A stretch of 64,000 nt of DNA from Sophora flavescens. Taxonomy: Eukaryota; Streptophyta; Magnoliopsida; Fabales; Fabaceae. Shown here piece after piece: positions 47,828 through 57,957 of the stretch. The stretch spans positions 74,459,836 to 74,523,835 of the forward strand of contig CM061063.1 of NCBI GenBank assembly GCA_030762895.1, in the 5' to 3' direction. How positions within the stretch are numbered: position 1 is the stretch's first letter; every line of letters begins with the position of its first letter. The position numbers and the translations under genes are program-made. Under the pieces are notes generated by a model. It was not told where the DNA came from. It searched no databases and saw nothing but the letters and a program-made list of their open reading frames with translations.

Positions 47828-47977
47828 GAATAGCAGCTACACTACTAGCATCATCTGGATATGGAGTAAATGCTATGGATTATCCAGGATTTGGTCTTTG
47901 AGAACGTCTCCATAGCTATATTTCTAGTTTTGATGGGCTAGTTGACGATGTCATTGAGCATTACTCCAAAATCAAAG
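47828..47977 (+). pseudogene. Orphan exon of an alpha/beta hydrolase (CSE / monoacylglycerol lipase type)
   Basis: The exon lies between an AG acceptor and a GT donor. It reads GIAATLLASSGYGVNAMDYP then GFGL, a TGA stop at about 47,899, and ERLHSYISSFDGLVDDVIEH. This resembles the second exon of plant caffeoylshikimate esterase / monoacylglycerol lipase-like enzymes, where Ser-Asp stands near the stop (GLSDGLHGYI as I recall). The upstream HG motif exon and the downstream GXSXG nucleophile exon are not found within several kb. It is a decayed remnant. Confidence 0.7.
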
Positions 47978-50445
47978 GTACTTAAACTTGCACTAGTCCG
48001 TGTGTCTTGAAATTCCCAGTCAGCATGAAATGAAATCCAACTATTATAAATCTGTTGAATTTGCCTTGGTTTCTTCTCTGGGAGGGGATCAAATACTATA
48101 TTGTGTCCTGGTGGGCTGTAGTTTAGACAGAGTTAAGGGATCTAGATATGTATACAAACTCTTGCTGTTGTAGGTTTCTGAGTCATAAGCATACCCTTTT
48201 GTTTGTCATTTAATAGTCCAGGAGACATGAATCTTTGTTGATTAATCCCAAATCTTGCACTTGTGGAGACTGCATAAATGTAAAAATATTAATTTTCTTT
48301 TGTTGAGTCACTATTATCAACTTGGGTATTGATGATACAATATTGTTGAAATCTACTGTGATTGTGGAGAGAAATAGAGTTGCAATAGAGATCCTTGGAG
48401 CATCTCCAACCCAGCATCTCCCTTGTTTACTTTTTACACTTCTTTAAGTGGATTTTACCGTTACATACCACTCGTACTTATTTTTTACAATTTAAGCAAC
48501 TCATCTCTCTAATATAGTATCTTTAAATTTTTTACTAAATGGGACACACAAGTTATCCTATATCATTACATTTAATCAACAATTTTACTAAATAGATCCC
48601 ACCAAAATGCTTTTAAAATTTAAGGATGACCTACTTTTTTTAAGCACCAGCTACTTTTACGGGCATCTCACTCTAGTTGGTGCTTATGAAGCACCTCACT
48701 CCAATGGTGTGATCTTATTAAGCATCACTGCTTAATAAGATTTTTCTTTACAAGCACCTAGGAGGTGCTCTTGGAACGACAATGGATGAAGGACCATTAG
48801 GTCATCTCTAATGGAGATGCTTACGTTACTTTTGCTTATTAAGCACCCTTCTTATTAAGAAGCAATCATTGGAGTAGGGTTCTTGTTAGACTTCCAATTT
48901 TGTAAGGTGCTTAAATAATAAGGAAAAGGGACCTAAACACTTCCATTTCCTAAGACAATGGCCAGGGCCTCAGGTTTGCCATTGAACCGCTATCAGACAT
49001 TGGAATTGCTTATCTTTTCATCAGTCTCTTAGCATTGGATCTGTGGTTTTGGGGGCTCTTCTTTGGCATTGCAGCGAATTAGGTCTAGAACTTGGCTCAC
49101 AACTTCTTCGATGTGTTGATAATTCACAGGTGATATTATCATTGGACTCACAAAATTCATACTGATTCCTAATTAGGAGGAAGAAATCTTGTATGAGCTA
49201 GTGTAAATATGAAAAAGCTTTATTAACAAATATAAACCCTAGCTGTTCCCATTTCCCAGTGTTTAAAAGGATATGACTGTTTTCATTAAATGAACTTTGG
49301 ATGTTGAACATCTGCTTTATTGGTTGAATACATTTGAAGCGTTATAGTCCTTTTTGACTCAATTATAAGCAAAAAAAAAATACCTGTATATTTTTTGGAC
49401 TCAAATATGAGCAAAATCCAACCGACTAAACTCTATTTAATGTAAGTATTCAAAAAAAGAAATTTAACCAATCAAACTAATTCTTCGTTTACTTTTTCAA
49501 GACTATTGGACATTCCTGAGACAATTAAAGGGTAGTTTTGTAAACTAAATTAATTAACTTCCTTAATAAGTGTGAAATTAGTTATTTTTGCTTATAATTG
49601 AGTCTGAATAGAGTATATCTGTTTTTTTTTTCAATTTTCTTAAATCAATTCATGTAATTACAATTTTGTATATCAAACATGTTTAATATATTTCTATTTA
49701 TTTATAATTAGATTGATTTGGCCCGTCGGCCGGACAAAAGACTAGGCCGAGTTAAGAAAATTACAACCCAGATTAAATCTGGCCCGAACGACCCGACCTG
49801 CTTACACACTATGGTCAGGTCGGGTCGGATAGTTTGATAGCTCTGAATTTTGGTTTATACTTTATATCCTTTATTTATTATGTTATGTTAAGATTAAACC
49901 TCAAGTATTACAAAGATACCAATGACCTTTGAATTTTATATTGTGTACCATTTTTGGTTTCCTGGCGTTAGACTTTTTGATAACTGCTTTTACAGGTTTT
50001 TGGTAAGTACCCAAATCCAAATTCTTGTCAACAAAAAGTTCCGAAATACAAATTAAATAAAAACATGTTTTTATTTTTATTTTTATTTTTATGGCAAATT
50101 ACTAAAAAAATAGTTCTATTTAAGATTAAAATTAATTATGAAAAATTAATGAAACAAAGATCTTTAATTGAAACTGAAATATCTAATTTAAATTTAATTA
50201 AAAAATAATATTCAAAGATGTTTAAAATTCAATTCTATATAAAATAAGAAAATATTAACTAAATATGAGTGTATAGTAGGCCTTGTACTCATCCTCCTAG
50301 ATTTTGCAAATAATAACGCATACTCATCCCTATATCCATTTAATTGGTAAATCGTACCGGTTGCGGCTACTTTTTGCGGATGCCCCTGAAATTGGGTTCA
50401 ATTGTGAATTGTCATCCCTTAAGTTTAATTTTAGAGTTCGTTTGT

Positions 50446-50448
<3 letters not shown>
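47978..50448. other. Intergenic with MITE-like stretch
   Basis: No gene is recognised. About 48,395-48,905 has the wording of MITEs that begin GGAGCATCTCCAAC, and carries inverted words such as CATCTCTAATGGAGATGC and CTTAATAAGATT. Ends could not be fixed. About 49,720-49,845 holds further element-like sequence (GGCCCGTCGGCCGG, GGTCAGGTCGGGTCGG). Confidence 0.35.

Positions 50449-50502
<54 letters not shown>
50449..50502. repeat. (AT)n microsatellite
   Basis: About 27 uninterrupted AT units, 540 bp before the start of the protease gene. Confidence 0.92.
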
Positions 50503-50505
<3 letters not shown>

Positions 50506-51043
50506 AAAAAAACGATTTTAGGAGAAATGCATTACAAGAGAGTGGATGTAAAAAAATTGTAATTGCAAAGACAGATAACTAATGGTTTCATAAAATATAC
50601 GGTTGAACCGGGAATGGTTTTTACTGTTTGTATGTGTATCGGCGTGCGTGTGATTTTTTCCCCCACTAGTTTGGGTTCATCAGAAATCACGGTTTTGAAT
50701 CCCAGGCCCACCTAGGCTCCCAGAAATTGCAAATTCTTTTGTTTTGGGTGCAGTAAGGGCATTTCCTCATACCCGGAGCGAATTAGAACTCTCTGCTTCC
50801 ACGCATTTCCTCAAACACGTCATCGGCACCGTCGCGCCGCTGCTGTACTGCTGGAGGCAGGTGGTTGTAAAACCCCTCTTTTCCCTTTATTGTTTGTGTG
50901 TCTGACGTGTTTGTTGATAATTTTCCCTTTCCCTTTGAAATCTTCAATCACCCACTACTTGGTTGCTCTGATTTTTTTGTCTGACATGTGCATAAATTGT
51001 TAATGGTGAATAAAGCTCTTATCTTCCACTAAAGAGAGTAGTG
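50503..51043 (+). promoter_or_regulatory. Upstream region of the IMP1-like gene
   Basis: This is the DNA between the (AT)n tract and the start codon. I see no clear TATA box in a set position. A GC-richer patch at about 50,815-50,870 (CGTCGCGCCGCTGCTG) may be the transcribed leader. An AG-GTGG at about 50,857 could be a leader splice donor, but this is a guess. Confidence 0.3.
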
Positions 51044-52137
51044 ATGGGATCGACAAACCTGAGGCTATTTGCTTCTTTTGTCAACGAAGGATGGGAAAAA
51101 GCATTCCTTGTTGCAAAGTTCTTCTGTTTTTTACATGTCACCAGCAACTATCTAGTCACCCCTGTTCATGTAAGCATGATATCTATCTTTTTTAATTTTT
51201 TTTTATATGCAGATTGTAGTGTTAATGGTAGTATTTTGTTAGTGGGTGGAGTTTGAACCCTTAACCTTATCACTCTCCCAGCCTAACCATATTGACCATG
51301 TTATGACTCCCTAGCATGATATCTATGTCCTTGGACCTGTCTTCAATTCTATTTCCATGAGAAACAAACAAGTAAAAGTGCTAAGTAACCACTTCTTATG
51401 CTGCATGCAGACCTATGGTCCTAGCATGCTTCCTACAATAGATGTGACACCAAGTGTGTTTATCGCGGAAATGATCTCAACCCGATTTGATAAACTTGCT
51501 CCCGGAGATATTATAGTCTTGTGCTCACCTGAAAACCCTAGAAAATTTATGAGCAAACGCTTGGTTGGAATAGAGGGTGATCGTGTTACATACATTCCTA
51601 ATCCTGACAACACTGATAAGCATGAGACTGTTGTGGTATGTATGTCAATTTTAGTGATTTTGATTGATTATGGGTTTTGCTTTGCAAGTATTTTCAAGTT
51701 GCATTTTTGGTAACTGGTTTGAGGACTGCCATTGTTTTGGCTTCATCATTATAAGAATGGAATTGATATGTGCTTATTCATAGCTTCTGGTCTAGGGAAC
51801 TTTGACATTTCTTCCTGTTTTCCCTTGCTGAATGATTTATAGAGATTTGGTTTTCAAAGTTTGCCTTCTTTCTTTAGGTTCCGAAGGGTCATGTTTGGGT
51901 ACAGGGAGATAACATGTATAATTCCCGTGATTCAAGAAATTTTGGTCCTGTTCCTTATGGACTTATTCAGAGCAAGATATTCTGGAGGGTAAGTTTGTGT
52001 ATGCTCTGGAGACATATACACACATAAACCCACCCCCTTTTCCCTCCTTTTTGATGCTGTTACTTTCCCCTAATCTTTTGATGTTTTGTCTGTAGGTATG
52101 GCCACTTAAAGGTTTTGGACCTTTCTGGAAAAACTAA
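51044..52137 (+). CDS. Mitochondrial inner membrane protease subunit 1-like
   Basis: Four exons, 51,044-51,169, 51,411-51,635, 51,878-51,988 and 52,096-52,137, join by GT-AG introns into 167 residues. It belongs to the S26 signal-peptidase family. The Ser-Lys dyad is visible: Ser47 in TYGPSMLPT and Lys91 in MSKRLVGIEGD. The conserved NSRDSRNFGPVP box lies in exon 3. A hydrophobic stretch near residues 20-40 would anchor it in the inner membrane. Known IMP complexes cut sorting signals from proteins of the intermembrane space. Length fits the family (about 170). The ATG at 51,044 is used; the GTG before it is not needed. Resemblance is to plant IMP1 rather than IMP2, from memory. It has no operon-like neighbours. 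Confidence 0.93.
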
Positions 52138-53834
52138 TCTGAAGCATTCAATATTGTAAGTTACAATTCTTATGCAAATGCAATATAAATGTTTATGTTT
52201 AATTGTGAAAGACAACGCGCTATCTATTTAGACTCCATCTGTTCAACCCATTCTTTTGGGGTGTGAGCTCACTCCCTAGATTGTGCATTTTAATCACCTT
52301 AGTTTCAAAGTGTTACATTCTTTTCTATTTCTTATAAGGACAGTTTAACTTTTATGGATTGAGTATTTATCTATCGTTCCCAAAAAATGATAGTCATAAG
52401 ACATGGTAGTGGATTATCTCTAATATCTACTAAGAGTGGTTTCGAAGAAATTGAATATCAATGACACTCTTCTGATTATAGAACGGACACCTACGTAGGA
52501 TTTTATGCTGTTTAAGCATATCCCAATATAACTATGGCTGCTCAATCGTTTTGCTTGAAGAACTTGTGGTCATATAGAAAGTTCTGCCCTTTTGAAGAAA
52601 GGTCTTGGACTGTGGTTATCTTTTTAAAGTGTTAGCACATTCTTGGACTGTGTGTGTGACTCTTATGACAAGGCAACTTATGTCTGACATGGAGAGAATG
52701 TCATCAATAACAGAATGCATTCGCTATACTTTTGCAAGGCAGCCTGACTGGATGGACGAACAAAGTTTTAAATACTTTAGAGAAGAACAGGACAGAAACC
52801 ACTGCTGCTTATTTCCTGATGTTTTTCAACTTATCTGTTTCCTTGCATCTTACTGGAACTGCAAGTCATTCTTCACCTGTTTCAGACAATTTCTTGTTAA
52901 ATCTATCAACATTAATTAATTTTTTATGGAATCGTTCTAATTGTTAAGGGTTGGAATGGCTTATTAGTATGATGGATTGAAGACTTGTACTTTAATGCGT
53001 GTCAAGATGCTAATTGTGGATAAATTTAATTCTTTTATTGTGTTCTTTGCATGATTATTATTCTAAGATTAAATTCGTAGATTTAAGTATTTTCTGAATA
53101 TTTTTAGTTTTATATGATGATATGGATGTAAACTCTATTTCAAAGTTTGTTTTGTTTGCCTTTATCAGGATTTACTTTCTGCACAGTTGTAGTGAAATTA
53201 TGAATAAAGGCATTGGTCTCATCCATTCAAAGGGGCAGTGAGTGAACTAATGTGGGCACACAAACCGATGGGCATTCCGACTGAATAAGCTGGGAACTGC
53301 ATTGCTGTGATTTTGTGTTGGTACCTCCTATGGCCAATATGCAATGCATATAAGTTATGTATATTGGTTGGTTAATTTCACAAATTAGCTATTGTTGGAT
53401 AATAGGTGAACAATTCTTTCAAGATTACTTTATAAATTGTTCTATTGTTTGATTTTTGTACTAGACCTACTCGTTAGAGGCTGCACGATAGAGGTCTCGT
53501 GTTTGTTTTTGCTGAATTATTTTTTGTAAAACAGCTTTTCAATCACCATTTTTTTTTTATCTGAATATCAACATTTCTTTGGGTTTTTTTTTTTTTTGAT
53601 AAGCAATGATTAAATAATCATTGTTATAGTTGGTTATGGTTTTAAGCGATGGATAGTTTTTTGCCCCCAATTATAGACTTGATTTTGAATAATTAATCTT
53701 TTATTATTTCAAACATCAAACTTGAAGTGAGATATGTGATTTTGGTGTATTGAGTTGCGAATTGGCGTATGCTTCCGGTCTAAATGTATATATATAATAA
53801 TATACGAAATTAATGTTATTAATATTTTAAGAGT
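52138..53834. other. 3' flank and intergenic, no gene seen
   Basis: The frame at 52,605-52,919 is not recognised and overlaps the likely 3' flank of the protease gene. The rest is AT-rich. Confidence 0.4.
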
Positions 53835-53843
53835 TTAGTTGAT

Positions 53844-54370
53844 GGGTTGGACTATGGTGTATCATTCATATTTTATACCACCCATGTGATAAATTTTGGG
53901 TCAACCAAATTGACACATAGGTTGGTCAAAATTTCAAACTTTCTAGTTGTATTATATTGTAGTCAAATTATATGAATATAGTTTATTATAGTATAATATA
54001 TGTGTTTTTTGTATTTACAAATTTAACTCATATTAAAATAATGTTTTTTATTAAAAAAAACTGATTATATTGTAAAATATTATTGACAACGAACATTATT
54101 TTAATTCATATTAAAATATTATTTTGCAATATAATCATTTTTTTAATCAAAAAAATATTATTTTAATATGAGTTAAATTTGCGAATACAAAGAGTATATA
54201 TACTACAATACAATATATTATATTCATATATTTGACTACAGTAGAAATACAACTAGAAAGTTTGAAATTTTGACCAAACCCAGGTGGCAATTTGATTGGA
54301 CAAAAATTTGTCACATATGGGTGGTGTAGTGGGTAGTACAAAATATATGTGGTGTATCTTAGCCCAACCC
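53844..54370. mobile_element. Fold-back MITE, Mutator-like
   Basis: A 527-bp element has long inverted arms (about 220-240 bp each). The left starts GGGTTGGACTATGGTGTAT and the right, inverted, starts GGGTTGGGCTAAGATACAC. TTAGTTGAT (53,835-53,843) and TTAATTGAT (54,371-54,379) form a 9-bp target duplication with one mismatch, the size typical of Mutator elements. There is no coding capacity. Confidence 0.75.
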
Positions 54371-54386
54371 TTAATTGATATATGCA

Positions 54387-54577
54387 CTATCAATGTAAAG
54401 TTTTTTACACTGTCAATCAATAATAAATCGTCACATCATTAAAAAGAATTTACACTATCAACCAACAATAAATCGTCATATCATTGAGTTTTTTTTATTC
54501 TTATCCAAATTACCTTAAAAGATATTCATTCCATTATTTATGATTGGTTGACAGTGTAAAAATTTTTACATTAATAG
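54387..54577. mobile_element. Short MITE
   Basis: The left end CTATCAATGTAAAG, then TTTTTTACACTGTCAATCAA, mirrors the right end: GGTTGACAGTGTAAAA, then TTACATTAATAG. The element is about 191 bp. An additional partial repeat of ACACTATCAACCAACAATAAA lies inside. The target duplication is unclear. Confidence 0.6.
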
Positions 54578-54680
54578 TTTTAATTAATGTTGATAGATTT
54601 AACAAGATTGTTTTAATTAATGTTGATAGATTTAACAAGACATTGTTTTAATTAATGTTTTAAATATCATTGTTTTAATC
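54577..54680 (+). repeat. Short tandem repeat, unit about 35 bp
   Basis: GTTTTAATTAATGTTGATAG and the next 15 bp occur twice in a row, followed by a third, diverged unit that starts TTGTTTTAATTAATGTTTTA. Confidence 0.75.
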
Positions 54681-55215
54681 AGGGTTTACAAAACCGAACT
54701 GACCGGTTTAACCCGGACTCGGGACTTAGGTCGATTCGGTTGGTCATCGAAGAATGCCTTGCTTAAAACCAGGTCTCGAAGCCGTCGAACCGGTTCAAAA
54801 CCGGTAAAACCGGTCATAACCGGTTGTGAACCAGCCTGAACCGATTTCCTAAAAAAAATTTTAAAAAAATTTAGTATAAAAGGATTTGGGTCATCCTAGC
54901 CAAAACTCAATTTTTTTGTTTTCTAACATATGTGGGCTGGTTGTAGATTTTGAGTTGGTTTTCCCTATGAAGATGATTTTAACATATATATTTATATTTA
55001 TTTAGTTTAATTTCAAAATAAAAAAAAAATTGCTTAATAATTTTAGTTGTTATGTTGTTTTTTTGTTTAATATTGTTATAAATATTATATTAAAAATTAA
55101 AATAATATTATTTAATTATAATCGGTTCAACCACTGTTCAACCTCGATTGAACCATTGAACATCGAACCGCTGTCTTCACCGGTTCGATGGTCGGTCCGG
55201 TTTTGTAAACCTTGG
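54681..55215. mobile_element. hAT-like MITE, family copy 1
   Basis: The terminal inverted repeat is GGTTTACAAAACCG (left, after A-G) against CGGTTTTGTAAACC (right). TTTTAATC, 8 bp, lies at 54,673-54,680 and 55,216-55,223. The interior is rich in AACCGGTT words and includes an AT-rich block shared with copy 2. Confidence 0.82.
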
Positions 55216-55822
55216 TTTTAATCTATCACCCACTTTTCCTCAAAAATAATTTTCAGAAATTATATTTGAACAACATAGAAGTTGGGACATCATGTGATGT
55301 CTCTTTGATTTTTTGATATATTTTTGGGATGTAAAGTATATAAAGAAAATGAAAAAATAAGTAAAAAATAAAAATAAAACATATACAATATCATATACGA
55401 TATCTGAAATTTGATGTTTAAATATCATGACTAAGTAACTTTCATTCAATTGCGTTTTAATAGAAATGTCGCATCAAATGTGTTTCAAGAAAGAAACGGG
55501 TAGATTTGACTATTTGACCATCTAGCATATGCAAAAGCCGTACTAGGGAGAGGTTGCATATTCCCTCCTTTCTTTTTCTATGGGCAACTTCTAACATCCT
55601 CCACTAAAAAAGTGGAGGACCAAAACTCGATACATTTTAGCCATAGATATATTATTATAAAAATAGCTACGGTCCAGATTGAAGCAATTTGAAAAGGGTA
55701 AAATGGGTAAAATGATATTTGGCTTTGCACACTTGAGCTACGGTCCAGATTGAAGCAATTCTCTCACTTTATTATTCATTTTTCCTGTTCACTATTTAAA
55801 ATCTCCATTCACAAGGTTCAAC
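55216..55822. other. No gene seen
   Basis: Spacer of about 600 bp between the two family copies. Confidence 0.4.
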
Positions 55823-56359
55823 CAAGGTTTTGAACACCGGGCAGGACCGACCGGTCCGACCGGGAACCGGGAACCGGGATCTTGGCTGGTCCGGTTCACA
55901 GGGAAAATCGGTCTAGCATCGAACCGGTGGAAAAACCGAAAAACCGGTTCAAAACCAGTAAAACCGGTCATAATCGATAGTGAACCGGCCAGAACCGGTT
56001 TCTTAAAAAAAAAAATTAGTATAAAAGGATTTGGGTCATCCTAGCCAAAACCCAATTCTTTTGTTTTCTAACATATGTGGGCTAGTTGTAGATTTTGGGT
56101 TGGTTTTCCCTATGAAGATGATTTTAACATATATTTTTATATTTATTTAGTTTAATTTCAAAATAAAAAAAATTGTGCTTAATAATTTTAGTTGTTATGT
56201 TGTTTTTTTGTTTAATATTGTTACAAATATTATATTAAAAATTAAAATAATATTATTTAATTATAACCGGTTCAACCACGGTTCAACCTCGGTTGGACCA
56301 TTGAACCTCGAACCGCTGCCTTCACCGGTTCGATGGTCGGTCCGATTTTGTAAACCTTA
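55823..56359. mobile_element. hAT-like MITE, family copy 2
   Basis: 537 bp, the same family and orientation as 54,681-55,215. GGTTCAAC, 8 bp, lies at 55,815-55,822 and 56,360-56,367. The AT-rich core from about 56,020 to 56,260 is nearly identical to that of copy 1. The left terminal repeat has decayed (AAGGTTTTGAACACCG). Confidence 0.82.
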
Positions 56360-56367
56360 GGTTCAAC

Positions 56368-56909
56368 TCCCCGTGCAACATCCGTAATCGTAGACCACGG
56401 TACAACAGCAATAGAAGAATAAGTACGTGTAAATGTGAGAACTAATGTTTGGATTTAAAAACGATAATCATATGCACGATACTAAAACATTATTTAATAT
56501 GTATATTCAAATATAAACAATTTATTTATCAAAGGGTTTCATACCCGAGAGTCGTTGTCGTTTAAAAAAAATGACACTTCAATAATCATTATCTAAACTT
56601 TGTACCTAACCTCCGGAGCTTCAACCACCGAATAAATGAGCTGATCAGGCTCTCGTTGTCAAATAAGACAGGTTTTAATCGTTGTCGATAAGGCAGGTTT
56701 TAATTTAACCATATCAATAACATCAATTATTTGGCCCGTCAAGATTCCGAGTTCCAACTATTTAAGTAAGTAACTCGGTAGGATACGAGCTCCAACCATC
56801 ATTGTACGTAGTTCACAAGAACATCCAACGATAATCGTACTTAACTCGACCTATAAAATATCACTAATATCTGAGATCCAGAAATAGTCGTAAGTAGTCC
56901 GGCCTTTCC
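56368..56909. other. Unassigned, repeat-like
   Basis: It resumes at 61,722 after element 3. Its wording (GAGCTCCAACC, GAGTTCCAACT, many TAACTCGAC words) suggests an older repetitive element, but no boundary is seen. Confidence 0.35.
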
Positions 56910-56914
56910 TAGAC

Positions 56915-57170
56915 TATTAGCCATTATTAGCTTTAATAGCCTTTATTAGTATCCCTTGATTTGTGGCTATCACATTTGATTTGTAACCCTTGATAGTTGT
57001 TGTAACATTATTAGGAGTTATTATAGCAGATTTTGTGGCTATCACATTTGATTTGTATCCCTTGATAGTTGTTGTAACATTATTAGGAGTTTTTAGGAGT
57101 TGTTGCCCATTCATGTATATATTTTTCTTCATCTTGATGAATAAAACACAGAGAAAAACATTCTTTTACA
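56915..57170 (+). repeat. 5' LTR of element 3
   Basis: 256 bp, starting TATTAGCC and ending TTTTACA. It contains a near-perfect internal tandem duplication of about 72 bp carrying CCCTTGATAGTTGTTGTAAC. Confidence 0.9.
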
Positions 57171-57215
57171 AGGTATCAGAGCATCAGGTTAGAATTCTTA
57201 TACCTGACGAGTACT

Positions 57216-57938
57216 ATGGTAGAAAATTTCGAGCAACCAAAAACTGAGCAACCAAAATCAGATGCTGGGAAGAAACACCCATCACCATACGATCTGAACT
57301 CCAGCGATAACCCCGGAAACGTGATTACACAGGTGCAGCTGCGGGGTGAGAATTATGAAGAATGGGCAAAAGCCATGCGGACATCCTTGAGAGCAAGGAG
57401 AAAATGGGGTTTCATTGATGGAACCATAAAGGAACCTGCGAAAGAACCCTCTGAGATGGAGGATTGGTGGACCGTTCAATCCATGTTGGTGTCATGGATC
57501 TTGAACACAGTAAAGCCTACCTTACGATCAACCTTGTCTTACTTGGAAACTGCCAAGGAGCTTTGGGACGACATCAAAGAAAGGTTTTCGGTTGTGAATG
57601 GCCCATGCATTCAACGGCTGAAATCAGATTTGGCAGAATGCAAGCAAGGTGGATTGACTATGGTGGCTTATTATGGAAAGCTGAAGGCCTTGTGGGATGA
57701 CCTGGCCAATTATGAACAAGTGCCGATTTGCACTTGTGGAGGGTGCAAGTGTGACATAGCAGCGAAACTAGAAAAACAGAAAGAAAAAGAACGAGGACAT
57801 CAGTTTTTGATGGGACTGGATGACGTGCTATGGAACAGTTCGATCCAACTTGTTAGTCACAGATCCTATGCCATCTTTGAACAAGATGTACTCCATTTTG
57901 GTACAAGAGGAAAGGGTGTAGAACATCACGCGGGCTAA
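57216..57938 (+). pseudogene. copia gag of element 3
   Basis: The gag frame starts 45 bp after the LTR. It contains GENYEEWAKAMRTSLRARRK and a W-rich helical region (DWWTVQSMLVSWILNTV), as in plant copia Gag. The frame is lost near 57,890-57,905. The true continuation is in the frame that restarts at 57,958 and carries the zinc knuckle. Confidence 0.85.
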
Positions 57939-57957
57939 GGAAGAAAGACCAGAGATC

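Noticed and set aside
52605..52919. 104-codon frame after the protease gene
   Set aside because: It has no recognisable domain, overlaps another open frame and falls in the likely 3' flank.
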